DNA of 7,437 bases from SMXL01 sp964527795 (GTDB lineage: Bacteria; Bacteroidota; Rhodothermia; Rhodothermales; UBA10348): NCBI GenBank assembly GCA_964527795.1, contig CAZGOS010000158.1, forward strand, positions 1 through 7,437, given 5' to 3'. Below are positions 1 to 7,012 of the stretch, one piece after another (the stretch's first letter is position 1; every line of letters begins with the position of its first letter). The notes under the pieces were generated by a model. That model worked only from the letters and a program-made list of their open reading frames with translations. It had not been told where the DNA came from and ran no database searches. The position numbers and the translations under genes were made by a program.

Positions 1-99
1 CGCCGCCATGCCGACGGCGAGACCTGTGATATTGATAAAAGCATACCCTTTTCTGATGCGCAGATTTCGAAGGGCAACGGTGATGTAATTCTTGAGCAT
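1..99 (-). CDS. FtsX/MacB-type ABC transporter permease, N-terminal fragment
   Basis: Only the first 33 codons are in the window and the gene continues past the left edge. The translation begins MLKNYITVALRNLRIRKG and continues YAFINITGLAVGMAA. This is the typical start of the large Bacteroidota-type permeases of the MacB/FtsX family: a short amphipathic basic segment (residues 1-18) leading into the first membrane helix (from about residue 19). In the family the remainder is a large periplasmic domain plus three further helices, and the protein works with an ATPase in lipoprotein or antimicrobial export; that role is family knowledge, not visible here. The ATG at 97-99 was chosen because MLKNY matches the family start. 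A GAGG lies about 14 nt upstream, which is too far for a good ribosome site. The gene is divergent from the lipoprotein gene at 485, across the repeat-bearing spacer. Confidence 0.85.
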   Translation of the reverse strand, partial: MLKNYITVALRNLRIRKGYAFINITGLAVGMAA

Positions 100-484
100 G
101 ATTATGCGGAGATCCTCGATCAGCCGGAATTGCGTTGGGATACCAATGCGCGGTTCATGTGCTTATAAAACGGGATTCGAAAAAGATGGTTACAGTTGAA
201 CCGTTTCGGCTCAATGTTCTTCATAATGTTCTTCATAATGTTCTTCATAATGTTCTGCGCGATATTCCGCACCATGTTCCGCAGAATGTTCCGCAGAATG
301 TTCCGCAGAATGTTCCGCAGAATGTTCCGCGTCGTCGCGAAGCTTTATGCTCGCACCGTTTATATTGGCGCCTTTCTACGGCGAGCCCCCGGCGATTCCA
401 TGGCATTTCCTCTACTCGACTTTTGCATTGCGCGAGGAATCAAAACAAATAACACAATCACCCTATTCTGATTATTCCCACCAG
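100..484. other. Divergent intergenic region with tandem array
   Basis: This 385-bp spacer separates the minus-strand permease start from the plus-strand lipoprotein start, so promoters for both must lie here or within it. About a third is a 12-bp tandem array (205-336). Several reading frames are open through the array because the unit is 12 bp, but they start at TTG codons, resemble nothing I know and owe their openness to the repeat, so I do not call a gene. On the minus strand a TTTTATAAG stretch (about 164-172 in plus coordinates) could be part of a promoter for the permease. On the plus strand the AT-rich stretch at about 438-478 could serve the lipoprotein gene. Neither contains a convincing two-part promoter. 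Confidence 0.6.
205..336. repeat. 12-bp tandem repeat array, two variants, about 10-11 units
   Basis: Read in 12-bp steps, the array is: 205-216 TTCGGCTCAATG (degenerate); 217-252 three exact copies of TTCTTCATAATG; 253-264 TTCTGCGCGATA and 265-276 TTCCGCACCATG (degenerate intermediates); 277-324 four exact copies of TTCCGCAGAATG; then TTCCGC at 325-330, after which it decays. The two exact variants agree at 9 of 12 positions. Exact copies in the middle of each block with degenerate ones at the edges is what slippage or unequal exchange produces. Each unit junction makes GAATGTTC or TAATGTTC. In the second block this is GAA-TG-TTC, a short interrupted palindrome recurring every 12 bp. Whether it binds a protein is unknown. 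Confidence 0.95.
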
Positions 485-1693
485 ATGCATATCCATCGCA
501 CACAGATCCTTGCGTTTCCAATCCTGTTTCTGTTGGCGATTGCTCTCGGCTGTTCCGGTCCGGGTGTACGCACCGGATCCGACTCGGATGAAACGGAACT
601 CTCACCCTTTGTTACGGGCCGCTATATTTGGATAGATCAATCCGGAGCAAGTCTTCACGATCTGGCGACAGGTGAGAAGACCGGCCTCGGAGCCGGAGGT
701 CAGGTTTCATTCTCCACTGTTTCACCGGACGGCGCCTATATAGCCATCGCTCTTACCGCAGAGTCCGACTCGCGCCTGCTTCTGATAGATGCTGCAACGC
801 GGGGAACAAGCGTGCTGAACAGCGGGCGAGCAGATCTTGTATACACCGGAGTCTGGTCTCCGTCGGGCGAGGAATTCGTGTACGGTTATTACCAACCCGC
901 CGTTGCGAACGATCGGCCGATTCTCGGTCAGGGAGATATAAAAATGGTGTCGTTGGCGAACAGTGACATCGTTCGACTTGGATGTTCCGCGTCCAGAGCG
1001 GTTGTTGCGTGGCCCCGGGACGATGAACTCATTGTGCGATCGACCGACAACCTGTATCGGATTTCTACGGAAGGCTGTGCAACGCTGGAAACGATTGATA
1101 TTCGCAGATGGCATACCATCACAGGATCTCCGGACGGCAGCCATATCGCTTACATTTATCGTGAACTCGCCTTCAACCGGGACACGAGAGAATATGAGCC
1201 TGATTCCGCCCTGTACGTGATTCCTTCTACGGGCGGAGACGGCGTCAAGGTTGTCGGTGACCGGTACCGTCCACGAAACATGGCCTGGTCACCCGATGGA
1301 TCGGAAATCGCCTTTGACGTGCGCGTGCATCCGGACTCCGAAAAACGCGCGATTTCTGTCTACATCCTCGCTGCCGACGAGTCGACCTATCTGAGTCCGC
1401 CCACCGAATCGGGACCGTCTCAGTCACGTCCCGGATGGGGACCGGAGGGAAGCTTCGTCTCGTTTGTACAAAACGGGAATCAGCTGGTCGTTCGCACGGC
1501 GGAAACGGCATTTTATCATGCGATCCTGCTGGGTGACGAACAAAGGCGCGCGAAGAGTCTGGTTGCATGGCTCGGAGCAGTGACCGCCCTGGTCACTGAC
1601 GCTACCGGATCTGTTTGGCTCTACGATATGCGGAGCCAGGAGAACAGGCTGTTGGGAATCGGAGCTGCGATCGGTCTTGCGCGAAGCAAATAG
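485..1693 (+). CDS. Lipoprotein with TolB/PD40-like beta-propeller
   Basis: A predicted 402-residue exported lipoprotein of unknown specific function. The N-terminus has a basic start (MHIHRTQ), a hydrophobic stretch (residues 8-21) and a lipobox ending IALGC, so Cys23 would be the lipidated residue; a Ser/Asp/Glu-rich linker follows (24-40). The rest is beta-propeller-like with recurring PD40 motifs: VSPDG (79-83), WSPSG (124-128), GSPDG (214-218), WSPDG (268-272) and WGPEG (318-322), each followed by a hydrophobic strand. PD40/WD40-like blades of this kind occur in TolB and many envelope proteins, where they bind proteins or sugars; no catalytic motif is visible. I chose the ATG at 485 because it places the signal peptide at the N-terminus. 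The in-frame ATG at 347 would put 46 unrelated residues, partly from the spacer, before the signal peptide. No strong ribosome site precedes 485. The stop is 5 bp from the stop of the convergent synthetase gene. Confidence 0.85.
   Translation: MHIHRTQILAFPILFLLAIALGCSGPGVRTGSDSDETELSPFVTGRYIWIDQSGASLHDLATGEKTGLGAGGQVSFSTVSPDGAYIAIALTAESDSRLLLIDAATRGTSVLNSGRADLVYTGVWSPSGEEFVYGYYQPAVANDRPILGQGDIKMVSLANSDIVRLGCSASRAVVAWPRDDELIVRSTDNLYRISTEGCATLETIDIRRWHTITGSPDGSHIAYIYRELAFNRDTREYEPDSALYVIPSTGGDGVKVVGDRYRPRNMAWSPDGSEIAFDVRVHPDSEKRAISVYILAADESTYLSPPTESGPSQSRPGWGPEGSFVSFVQNGNQLVVRTAETAFYHAILLGDEQRRAKSLVAWLGAVTALVTDATGSVWLYDMRSQENRLLGIGAAIGLARSK
1578..1598. repeat. 8-bp perfect inverted repeat inside lipoprotein gene
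   Basis: The arms CAGTGACC (1578-1585) and GGTCACTG (1591-1598) are perfect reverse complements around a 5-nt loop, so the transcript could form an 8-bp hairpin. It lies about 95 bp before the lipoprotein stop codon and within the coding sequence for AVTALVTD. No T-run follows, so it is not an ordinary intrinsic terminator. It may be chance. Confidence 0.6.
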
Positions 1694-1698
1694 GGCGA

Positions 1699-4068
1699 TT
1701 ATCCCAGAAGCCGCGTTAGAATCTCTTTCACCAGCCGGGGATTCGCTTTACCCGATGTGTTCAGCATTACCTGCCCGATAAAAAATCCGATCAAACCGGT
1801 TTTCCCGTTTCGGTAAGCCTCTGCTCTCTCGGGAAACTCGGCCAGCACCGCTGTCACGATCTCTTCTATGGCGCCGGGGTCTGAGATCTGATTCAATCCG
1901 TGTTCTTTGATGATGTGTTCCGGATCAGCGCCGCTCGCCAGCATCTCGTCGAACACTTGTTTTCCAATGCGGCTCGATATGGTGCCTGTCGACATAAGAT
2001 TCACAAGCGCGGCTACCTGTCCCGGATCGACCCTGGAGTCAGTCGGGAAGCTATCACCGAGCGCCGGACGCATTTCGTGAATCAACCAGTTGGCTACGGC
2101 CGCCGACTCTGCGCCCACGGCGTCTCCACGTGAAGCAGCGCATTCGAAATACGAATGCCACTCCGGTTCTGCGGCGAGAATGGCAGCATCGTCGAGTGGC
2201 AGCGCATGATCCTCAACGAGTTGCTCCGCCCGAGAAATCGCCTGCTCATCCAGTCCGGCAAACGGATTTTTTTCTCTCGCCGTTCCTTCGGATCGCTTAT
2301 CAGACGGCGCGCCTGTTTTCTCGGATTTCGCCCGTGGCGCCGAATCACGCAATTTGCCCCACGTGTCCCGAAGCGTGATCGTCCGGTTGAAAACAGGTTG
2401 ACCTTTCGACGAGTCGATTGGGTCGACGAAAAAATATCCCTGTCGCTCGAACTGAAAGCGATCTCCGGGACCGGCCGACTTCACACTCGGTTCCACGAAG
2501 CAGCCGGCGAGGGTCTCGATCGACCTGGGATTCAAATGATCCTTGAATGTTTGTCCTTCCTCGACTTCGTCCGGATTCGGAACGTTGAACAACCGGTCAT
2601 AGAGTCGAACCTGAATGGGGAAGCTTTCCGTCGCCGATACCCAGTGAATCGTTCCCTTGACACGCCTCGATGACGGGTCCCGGCCACTTCGTGTATCCGG
2701 ATCGTACGTGCATCGAAGCTCGACGATGTGGCCGGCATCGTCCTTTATGACATCGTCGCATCGAATGATATAGCCGTAGCGCAGACGAACTTCCGCGCCG
2801 GGAGAGAGGCGGTGAAATTTCTTTGGCGGGTCCTCCACGAAGTCATCCCGTTCGATGTAGATCTCTCGCGTCAGCGGCACGGGCCTTGTTGCTTCTTTCG
2901 GAATGTCATGAGGCCAATAGGAAGCATCCGTCCACTCAATTTCTCCTTCCGGAAAATTCGTTAGAACAACTTTGAGCGGTCTGAGCACACACATTACCCG
3001 CGGAGCGCGTTTATTGAGATCGTCGCGGATGGCATATTCGAGCATCGAGATATCGACGCGCGTGTCCGACTTCGCGATCCCGATCATATCTGCGAGATTG
3101 CGAAGCGACTCGGGTGTGACGCCGCGGCGCCTGAGGCCGGCTACAGTAGGCATTCGTGGATCATCCCAGCCGGATACGTGCCCTTCATCCACCAGTTGGA
3201 GAAGTTTGCGTTTGCTCAGGACCGTATAGTCGATATTGAAGCGCGCAAATTCATACTGGTGCGGGCGCGGCGGCTCAAAGACGGCCTGCACGAGCCAGTC
3301 GTAAAGCGCACGGTGCACTTCAAATTCGATAGAGCACAGCGAATGCGTGATGTTCTCGATGGCGTCCGAGAGCGGATGGGCAAAGTCGTAGAGCGGATAG
3401 ATCGGGAAATCGTTTCCCCGCCTGTAGTGGTTGGCATGCTTGATGCGATACAGTACGGGGTCTCGCATCAACATATTCGGAGATGCCATGTCGATCTTAG
3501 CCCGAAGCACGTGGCTTCCATCGGGATATTCACCCGCCCGCATTTTTTCGAACAGAGCCAGATTTTCTTCGGAAGATCGCGATCGGTACGGGCTTTCGCG
3601 ACCGGGTTCGGTGACCGTTCCGCGGAATTCGCGTATCTCGTCTTCCGAGAGGCTGTCGACGTAGGCATTTCCATCTTCGATCAGCTTGACGGCGAAACCG
3701 TAAAGCTGTTCGAAATAGTCAGATGCGAAATACCGATGTTCGCCCCAGTCAAACCCGAGCCAATGCACATCCTGCTCGATGGCGCGCACATACTCCATGT
3801 CTTCCGTTTCCGGATTCGTGTCGTCAAAACGGAGATGACAGCGCCCTCCGTATTCTTCCGCAATAACAAAATTGATCCATACAGCTCTGACGGCATGGCC
3901 GATGTGCAGATACCCGTTGGGCTCCGGGGGAAACCGCGTAATGATCTCGCCCCTGACGCGACCTCCTTTCAGGTCATCGTCGATGATCTGCTGGATAAAA
4001 TTCCGACTCGATCCGGATTTGGATTCGATGCTACCGGTATGATCGCATGGTTCCAAGGAAACGCACAC
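1699..4068 (-). CDS. glnS: Glutaminyl-tRNA synthetase with C-terminal YqeY-like domain
   Basis: Charges tRNA-Gln with glutamine in the cytoplasm, a class I synthetase. Of 789 residues, about 22-340 form the Rossmann catalytic core: the ATP-binding motif PPEPNGYLHIGH is at 47-58 (HIGH at 55-58), and the KMSKS-equivalent is VLSKRKL at 283-289. The core also contains HSLCSIEFE (242-250), typical of GlnRS rather than bacterial GluRS. Residues about 345-575 are the anticodon-binding beta-barrels. A charged, low-complexity linker (about 576-604) leads to a YqeY/GatB-tail-like domain (about 606-789) ending GFFIGQVMLN...GKANPRLVKEIL, the signature of that helical tRNA-binding tail. E. coli GlnRS (about 554 residues) lacks it; in Deinococcus the corresponding tail helps bind tRNA-Gln. 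The start is uncertain: GTG at 4066-4068 gives MCVSLEPC, an unlike-family leader before NFIQQIIDDDL; no in-frame ATG lies upstream of the core, and TTG at about 4056 is an alternative. The gene is divergent from the S46 peptidase gene. Confidence 0.97.
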   Translation of the reverse strand: MCVSLEPCDHTGSIESKSGSSRNFIQQIIDDDLKGGRVRGEIITRFPPEPNGYLHIGHAVRAVWINFVIAEEYGGRCHLRFDDTNPETEDMEYVRAIEQDVHWLGFDWGEHRYFASDYFEQLYGFAVKLIEDGNAYVDSLSEDEIREFRGTVTEPGRESPYRSRSSEENLALFEKMRAGEYPDGSHVLRAKIDMASPNMLMRDPVLYRIKHANHYRRGNDFPIYPLYDFAHPLSDAIENITHSLCSIEFEVHRALYDWLVQAVFEPPRPHQYEFARFNIDYTVLSKRKLLQLVDEGHVSGWDDPRMPTVAGLRRRGVTPESLRNLADMIGIAKSDTRVDISMLEYAIRDDLNKRAPRVMCVLRPLKVVLTNFPEGEIEWTDASYWPHDIPKEATRPVPLTREIYIERDDFVEDPPKKFHRLSPGAEVRLRYGYIIRCDDVIKDDAGHIVELRCTYDPDTRSGRDPSSRRVKGTIHWVSATESFPIQVRLYDRLFNVPNPDEVEEGQTFKDHLNPRSIETLAGCFVEPSVKSAGPGDRFQFERQGYFFVDPIDSSKGQPVFNRTITLRDTWGKLRDSAPRAKSEKTGAPSDKRSEGTAREKNPFAGLDEQAISRAEQLVEDHALPLDDAAILAAEPEWHSYFECAASRGDAVGAESAAVANWLIHEMRPALGDSFPTDSRVDPGQVAALVNLMSTGTISSRIGKQVFDEMLASGADPEHIIKEHGLNQISDPGAIEEIVTAVLAEFPERAEAYRNGKTGLIGFFIGQVMLNTSGKANPRLVKEILTRLLG

Positions 4069-4214
4069 GCAGCTTGAGAGTGATTTTGAGGGCGCTTTTC
4101 AACGCCGGCGAATGTAAAAAAATCCCTCGTACGCAATGTCAGAAGTTATACGTATTTTTTACGTTTCGAATCGCGTAGAAAGCGGGAGTAATTGCCATTC
4201 GCCGGACGAAATTC
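4069..4214. promoter_or_regulatory. Divergent promoter region between glnS and S46 peptidase
   Basis: This 146-bp spacer lies between two outward-facing genes and is more AT-rich than the flanking coding DNA. It contains an A7 tract (about 4115-4121) and a small hairpin-capable palindrome, ACGTA (4150-4154) and TACGT (4160-4164) around a T5 loop. A plus-strand TACGTTTC at 4160-4167 is one base off the Bacteroidota -7 consensus TAnnTTTG, but I see no convincing TTTG partner at the right distance. Ahead of the peptidase start, GGA at about 4204-4206 is the only Shine-Dalgarno-like sequence and is weak. Promoter function is inferred from position. Confidence 0.4.
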
Positions 4215-6395
4215 ATGCTCAGTTCCTGGAGACCAACTCGTTTGATGAGCCTCGTGCTCTCCTTTTTCGCAGTCGTCGGACCGGTCGCCGTATACGCGAC
4301 GGCGCAACCTTCTGCAGCCACCGCCGATACGATCAGGGCGGGACGCTATGATAACGGAAAAATGTGGGCGTTTGAATACCCGCCGCTCGAATATCTGGCC
4401 GAGACATACGACTTCGAGCCGGACGAGGCATGGTTCGAGCGGGCCCGGATGAGTGTGCTGCGCATACCCGGCTGTTCAGCGTCGTTCGTTTCGCCCACCG
4501 GGCTTGTGGTTACAAACCACCACTGTGTACGAGGCCGATTACGGTCGGTGAGTGAACCTGGCGAACAGTTGCTCGACAATGGATTCTACGCATCGTCTCT
4601 GGATGCGGAACGCAGGATACCGGGCTACTACGCCGACCAGCTTATTGCCATTGAAGACGTTTCATCCGAGGTCGATGCCGCTCTGCTGGGCGTCGAAGGT
4701 GACGAGGCACGAAGTGAGAAGCGCCGGGAAGTCTTTGAAACGATAACACAGCGCGTTCGCACGCAGCATGGCGACACTCAGAATCTGCAGGTCCAGGTTA
4801 TTGCGCTTTACAACGGTGGCCGGTATTCCGCCTACATCTTCAGACGCTACACGGATGTGCGATTTGTATTTACCGTCGAACTGCAGCTCGGATTCTTCGG
4901 AGGGGACGCAGACAATTTCACCTATCCGCGTTACGCACTCGACTTCTCTTTTTTGCGCATCTATGGCGAGGACGGTAAACCCGTTTCATCACCGGATCAT
5001 TTCACCTGGAGTGACAAAGGTGTCTCGGAAGGGGATCTCATATTCGTGATCGGCAATCCGGGATCTACGAGTCGACAGGCGACGGTTTCACAGCTTGAGT
5101 TTTTCCGTGACGTATCTGTGGATCATACATTGGCGTCCCTCAGCAGGCGACTCGAAGAGTTTCGCGCGTTCTATAAAGAAGACCCTGAGACCGGTGAAGC
5201 GCTCAGTCTCAGAAATACGATTTTCTCGATATCCAACAGCCAGAAGGCCTATTCCGGTCGCAACAACGCTCTAAAGGACCCATGGCTCATCGAACGCCGA
5301 GCTGACTCGGAACGTCAGTTTCGCCGTGCGATTGCCGCCGACGGTGAACTTGCCGCAAGGTACTCTCACGTGTTTGATGAACTTGCTCAGGTTCAGCAGG
5401 AGAGACGTGTTTTTGCCAACGAGTACGGGGCTTTCCGGTTTATCGAGAACTCGCTCCTTTCTTCGGCAACCATGAGACGGGCCATTCAGGTCGTTCGATA
5501 TCTGCGTGCCGCGCAATCGGATACTTCAGCAGCCACACAGGCGCGTACGGCTCTGCTCGGCGCTGCCGATCGTCCGCCGGCTCTTGAGCACCGCCTGGTA
5601 CAGGCGCGACTCGAGGAATTCGTCACCTATTTCGGTGAAGACAGCGAGATCGTTCGCAAAATACTCGCAGGAACGAGTGTACTGAACCGGACAGACGCCA
5701 TTTTGAGTTTGTCCGTTCTCGCAACCAGGGAATCGGCGTCGGCCGCGCTCGACGCGGGTACGCTTTCTCTGAACGACCCGGGCGTTGCCGTTGCAAATGC
5801 TTTTTTTGACCGCTATTCCGATTACGTGGAGGGATTCAGTCGACTGCAGGCCCGCGAGCGGGAACTGCAGAGCCAGGTGGGGCGGGCCCGATTTGCCGTA
5901 TACGGTGTTTCGGTTCCTTCGGACGCAACGTTTTCGCCACGCTTCACCGACGGCGTCGTAAAGAGCTACGAATACAACGGCACTCTGGCGCCTCCGTATA
6001 CGACGCTTTTCGGGTTAATGGATCACTACTATTCGTACGGTGGTCAACCGGACTGGAGTCTGCCCGAAAGATGGCAGAATCCTCCATCCGATCTGAATCT
6101 GGGTACGCCGCTGAATTTCATCTCGACATCCGATACGATCGGCGGGAATTCAGGATCACCGGCCGTCACCCCGGATCTTGAACTGGTCGGCTTGAACTTC
6201 GACCGGAATATCGAAGGGCTTTCCAGAGACTATATCTATCTTCCCGATCGCGGTCGAAACATCATGGTCGACATGCGTTCCGTGCGCGAGACGCTGGACA
6301 AGATTTATGACGCAGACCGCATCGTTCTGGAATTGACGACAGGAACGATGGCCGAAACGGAAGCGGCCGCGGACGCGATTCAAGCGAATCAGTAA
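4215..6395 (+). CDS. Secreted S46-family dipeptidyl-peptidase, DPP11-like
   Basis: A 726-residue serine exopeptidase of family S46 (DPP7/DPP11), which removes dipeptides from peptide N-termini in the periplasm or at the surface. Residues 1-30 are a signal peptide (charged n-region with Arg6 and Arg9, hydrophobic 11-27, likely cleavage after ATA at 28-30). The trypsin-like core is split by a helical cap domain (about 280-570), as in the family. Aligning by motif, the triad would be His103 in TNHHC (100-104), Asp243 in YALDFSFLR and Ser646 in GGNSGSP (643-649). Asn234 and Asp663 match family residues that hold the substrate amino group. Arg664, at Ser+18 in NFDRN, corresponds to Arg673 of Porphyromonas gingivalis DPP11, which selects Asp/Glu at P1; DPP7 has Gly there. 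Phe235 replaces the usual Trp beside Asn234, and VRG follows the NHHC motif, so this is a diverged branch. Length is near the usual 700-720. The ATG at 4215 supplies the basic n-region that the in-frame Met11 start would lose. Confidence 0.93.
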   Translation: MLSSWRPTRLMSLVLSFFAVVGPVAVYATAQPSAATADTIRAGRYDNGKMWAFEYPPLEYLAETYDFEPDEAWFERARMSVLRIPGCSASFVSPTGLVVTNHHCVRGRLRSVSEPGEQLLDNGFYASSLDAERRIPGYYADQLIAIEDVSSEVDAALLGVEGDEARSEKRREVFETITQRVRTQHGDTQNLQVQVIALYNGGRYSAYIFRRYTDVRFVFTVELQLGFFGGDADNFTYPRYALDFSFLRIYGEDGKPVSSPDHFTWSDKGVSEGDLIFVIGNPGSTSRQATVSQLEFFRDVSVDHTLASLSRRLEEFRAFYKEDPETGEALSLRNTIFSISNSQKAYSGRNNALKDPWLIERRADSERQFRRAIAADGELAARYSHVFDELAQVQQERRVFANEYGAFRFIENSLLSSATMRRAIQVVRYLRAAQSDTSAATQARTALLGAADRPPALEHRLVQARLEEFVTYFGEDSEIVRKILAGTSVLNRTDAILSLSVLATRESASAALDAGTLSLNDPGVAVANAFFDRYSDYVEGFSRLQARERELQSQVGRARFAVYGVSVPSDATFSPRFTDGVVKSYEYNGTLAPPYTTLFGLMDHYYSYGGQPDWSLPERWQNPPSDLNLGTPLNFISTSDTIGGNSGSPAVTPDLELVGLNFDRNIEGLSRDYIYLPDRGRNIMVDMRSVRETLDKIYDADRIVLELTTGTMAETEAAADAIQANQ

Positions 6396-6405
6396 AACGT
6401 TGCGA

Positions 6406-6465
6406 CTGCAACAGAAACTGCAACAGAAACCGCAACAGAAACCGCAACAGAAACCGCAACAGAAA
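6406..6465. repeat. 12-bp tandem repeat array, five units, abutting GNAT start
   Basis: Five back-to-back 12-bp units: two copies of CTGCAACAGAAA (6406-6429) and three of CCGCAACAGAAA (6430-6465), followed by the remnant TCGAAACCG, which runs straight into the ATG at 6475. The array begins 10 bp after the S46 peptidase stop codon. Because the unit is four codons long, the frame of the acetyltransferase stays open through it, and TTG at 6400 could start a form carrying a (QQKP)n leader. If translation begins at 6475 instead, the array occupies the leader where a ribosome-binding site would lie. Confidence 0.95.
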
Positions 6466-6474
6466 TCGAAACCG

Positions 6475-6996
6475 ATGCAAGACCTTCGTCTGGAAACCCC
6501 GCGGCTGATCATCCGAAACTGGAACGAGGACGATATCGAGCCCTATGCTGCGCTTTCAGCCGACCCTGAGGTGATGGAGTATATCGGGGACGGAAGGCCG
6601 CGCGGCATTCAATACGCCAGGGACTTTGTGCATCGCATGATGGAGCTCTATGAACAGCGGGGCTGGATTCGATTCGCCGTTGAACACAAGCAGACCGGCG
6701 ATTTCATGGGCTTCTGCGGATTTGAGACGGTCGACGGCGTTCTCGATTACGGCTGGCGCTACTCGAAGAAATATTGGGGAGGCGGGTACGGCTCCGAGGC
6801 GGCACTGGCTGTTCTGGAACTCGGGAGAAATCAGTACGGGCTTCGGAATATTCAGTCCAAGTCATTTCCCGAAAATGTCGGTTCGATCCGCATCATGGAG
6901 AAAATGGGTATGTCGTACCTGGAGGAATCAACAGAAAACGGCTGCCGCGTCGTGCATTACGGTTTTCCGGACGAAGCAGCGGCCGCTGACTTGTGA
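6475..6996 (+). CDS. GNAT-family N-acetyltransferase, RimJ/RimL type
   Basis: A 173-residue cytoplasmic acetyltransferase that would transfer acetyl from acetyl-CoA to an amino group; the substrate cannot be read from sequence. It has the Acetyltransf_3 pattern: LETPRLIIRNW (6-16) with following DPEVMEYI (30-37), a central strand GDFMGFCGF (75-83), the acetyl-CoA pyrophosphate loop KKYWGGGYGSEAA (98-110), and the C-terminal NVGSIRIMEKMGM (134-146), where the Asn and the helix after it are family hallmarks. Length is normal for the family. I chose the ATG at 6475 because LETPRL is normally within the first ten residues. The upstream in-frame TTG at 6400 would add 25 residues made mostly of QQKP repeats. 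The gene follows the S46 peptidase in the same direction after 79 bp and may share its transcript. Its stop is 16 bp from that of the convergent gene. Confidence 0.92.
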   Translation: MQDLRLETPRLIIRNWNEDDIEPYAALSADPEVMEYIGDGRPRGIQYARDFVHRMMELYEQRGWIRFAVEHKQTGDFMGFCGFETVDGVLDYGWRYSKKYWGGGYGSEAALAVLELGRNQYGLRNIQSKSFPENVGSIRIMEKMGMSYLEESTENGCRVVHYGFPDEAAAADL

Positions 6997-7012
6997 GAAC
7001 CCTGTGCGCCGG

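Noticed and set aside
205..336. CRISPR array
   Set aside because: Units are 12 bp with no spacers and there are no cas genes.
135..471. Two overlapping plus-strand frames through the first array, giving NVLH/NVPQ or MFFI/MFRR repeats
   Set aside because: They start at TTG, have no ribosome site and are open only because a 12-bp unit keeps frame; no family resemblance.
347..484. Upstream ATG extension of the lipoprotein
   Set aside because: It would bury the signal peptide and lipobox 46 residues inside the protein.
2155..2673. Plus-strand 172-codon frame opposite the 3' part of glnS
   Set aside because: Antisense shadow; arginine-rich composition without domain resemblance.
3178..4077. A 299-codon plus-strand reading frame opposite glnS
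   Set aside because: It lies entirely antisense to a certain gene, has no recognisable domain or signal, and long antisense frames are expected opposite GC-rich coding DNA.
6377..6390. Small inverted repeat GATTC/GAATC at the end of the S46 gene
   Set aside because: Five base pairs inside coding sequence with no T-run; likely chance.
6156..6512. Minus-strand Cys/Phe-rich frame (FCCG repeats) over the second array
   Set aside because: It is the reverse translation of the tandem repeat joined to antisense of the S46 gene.
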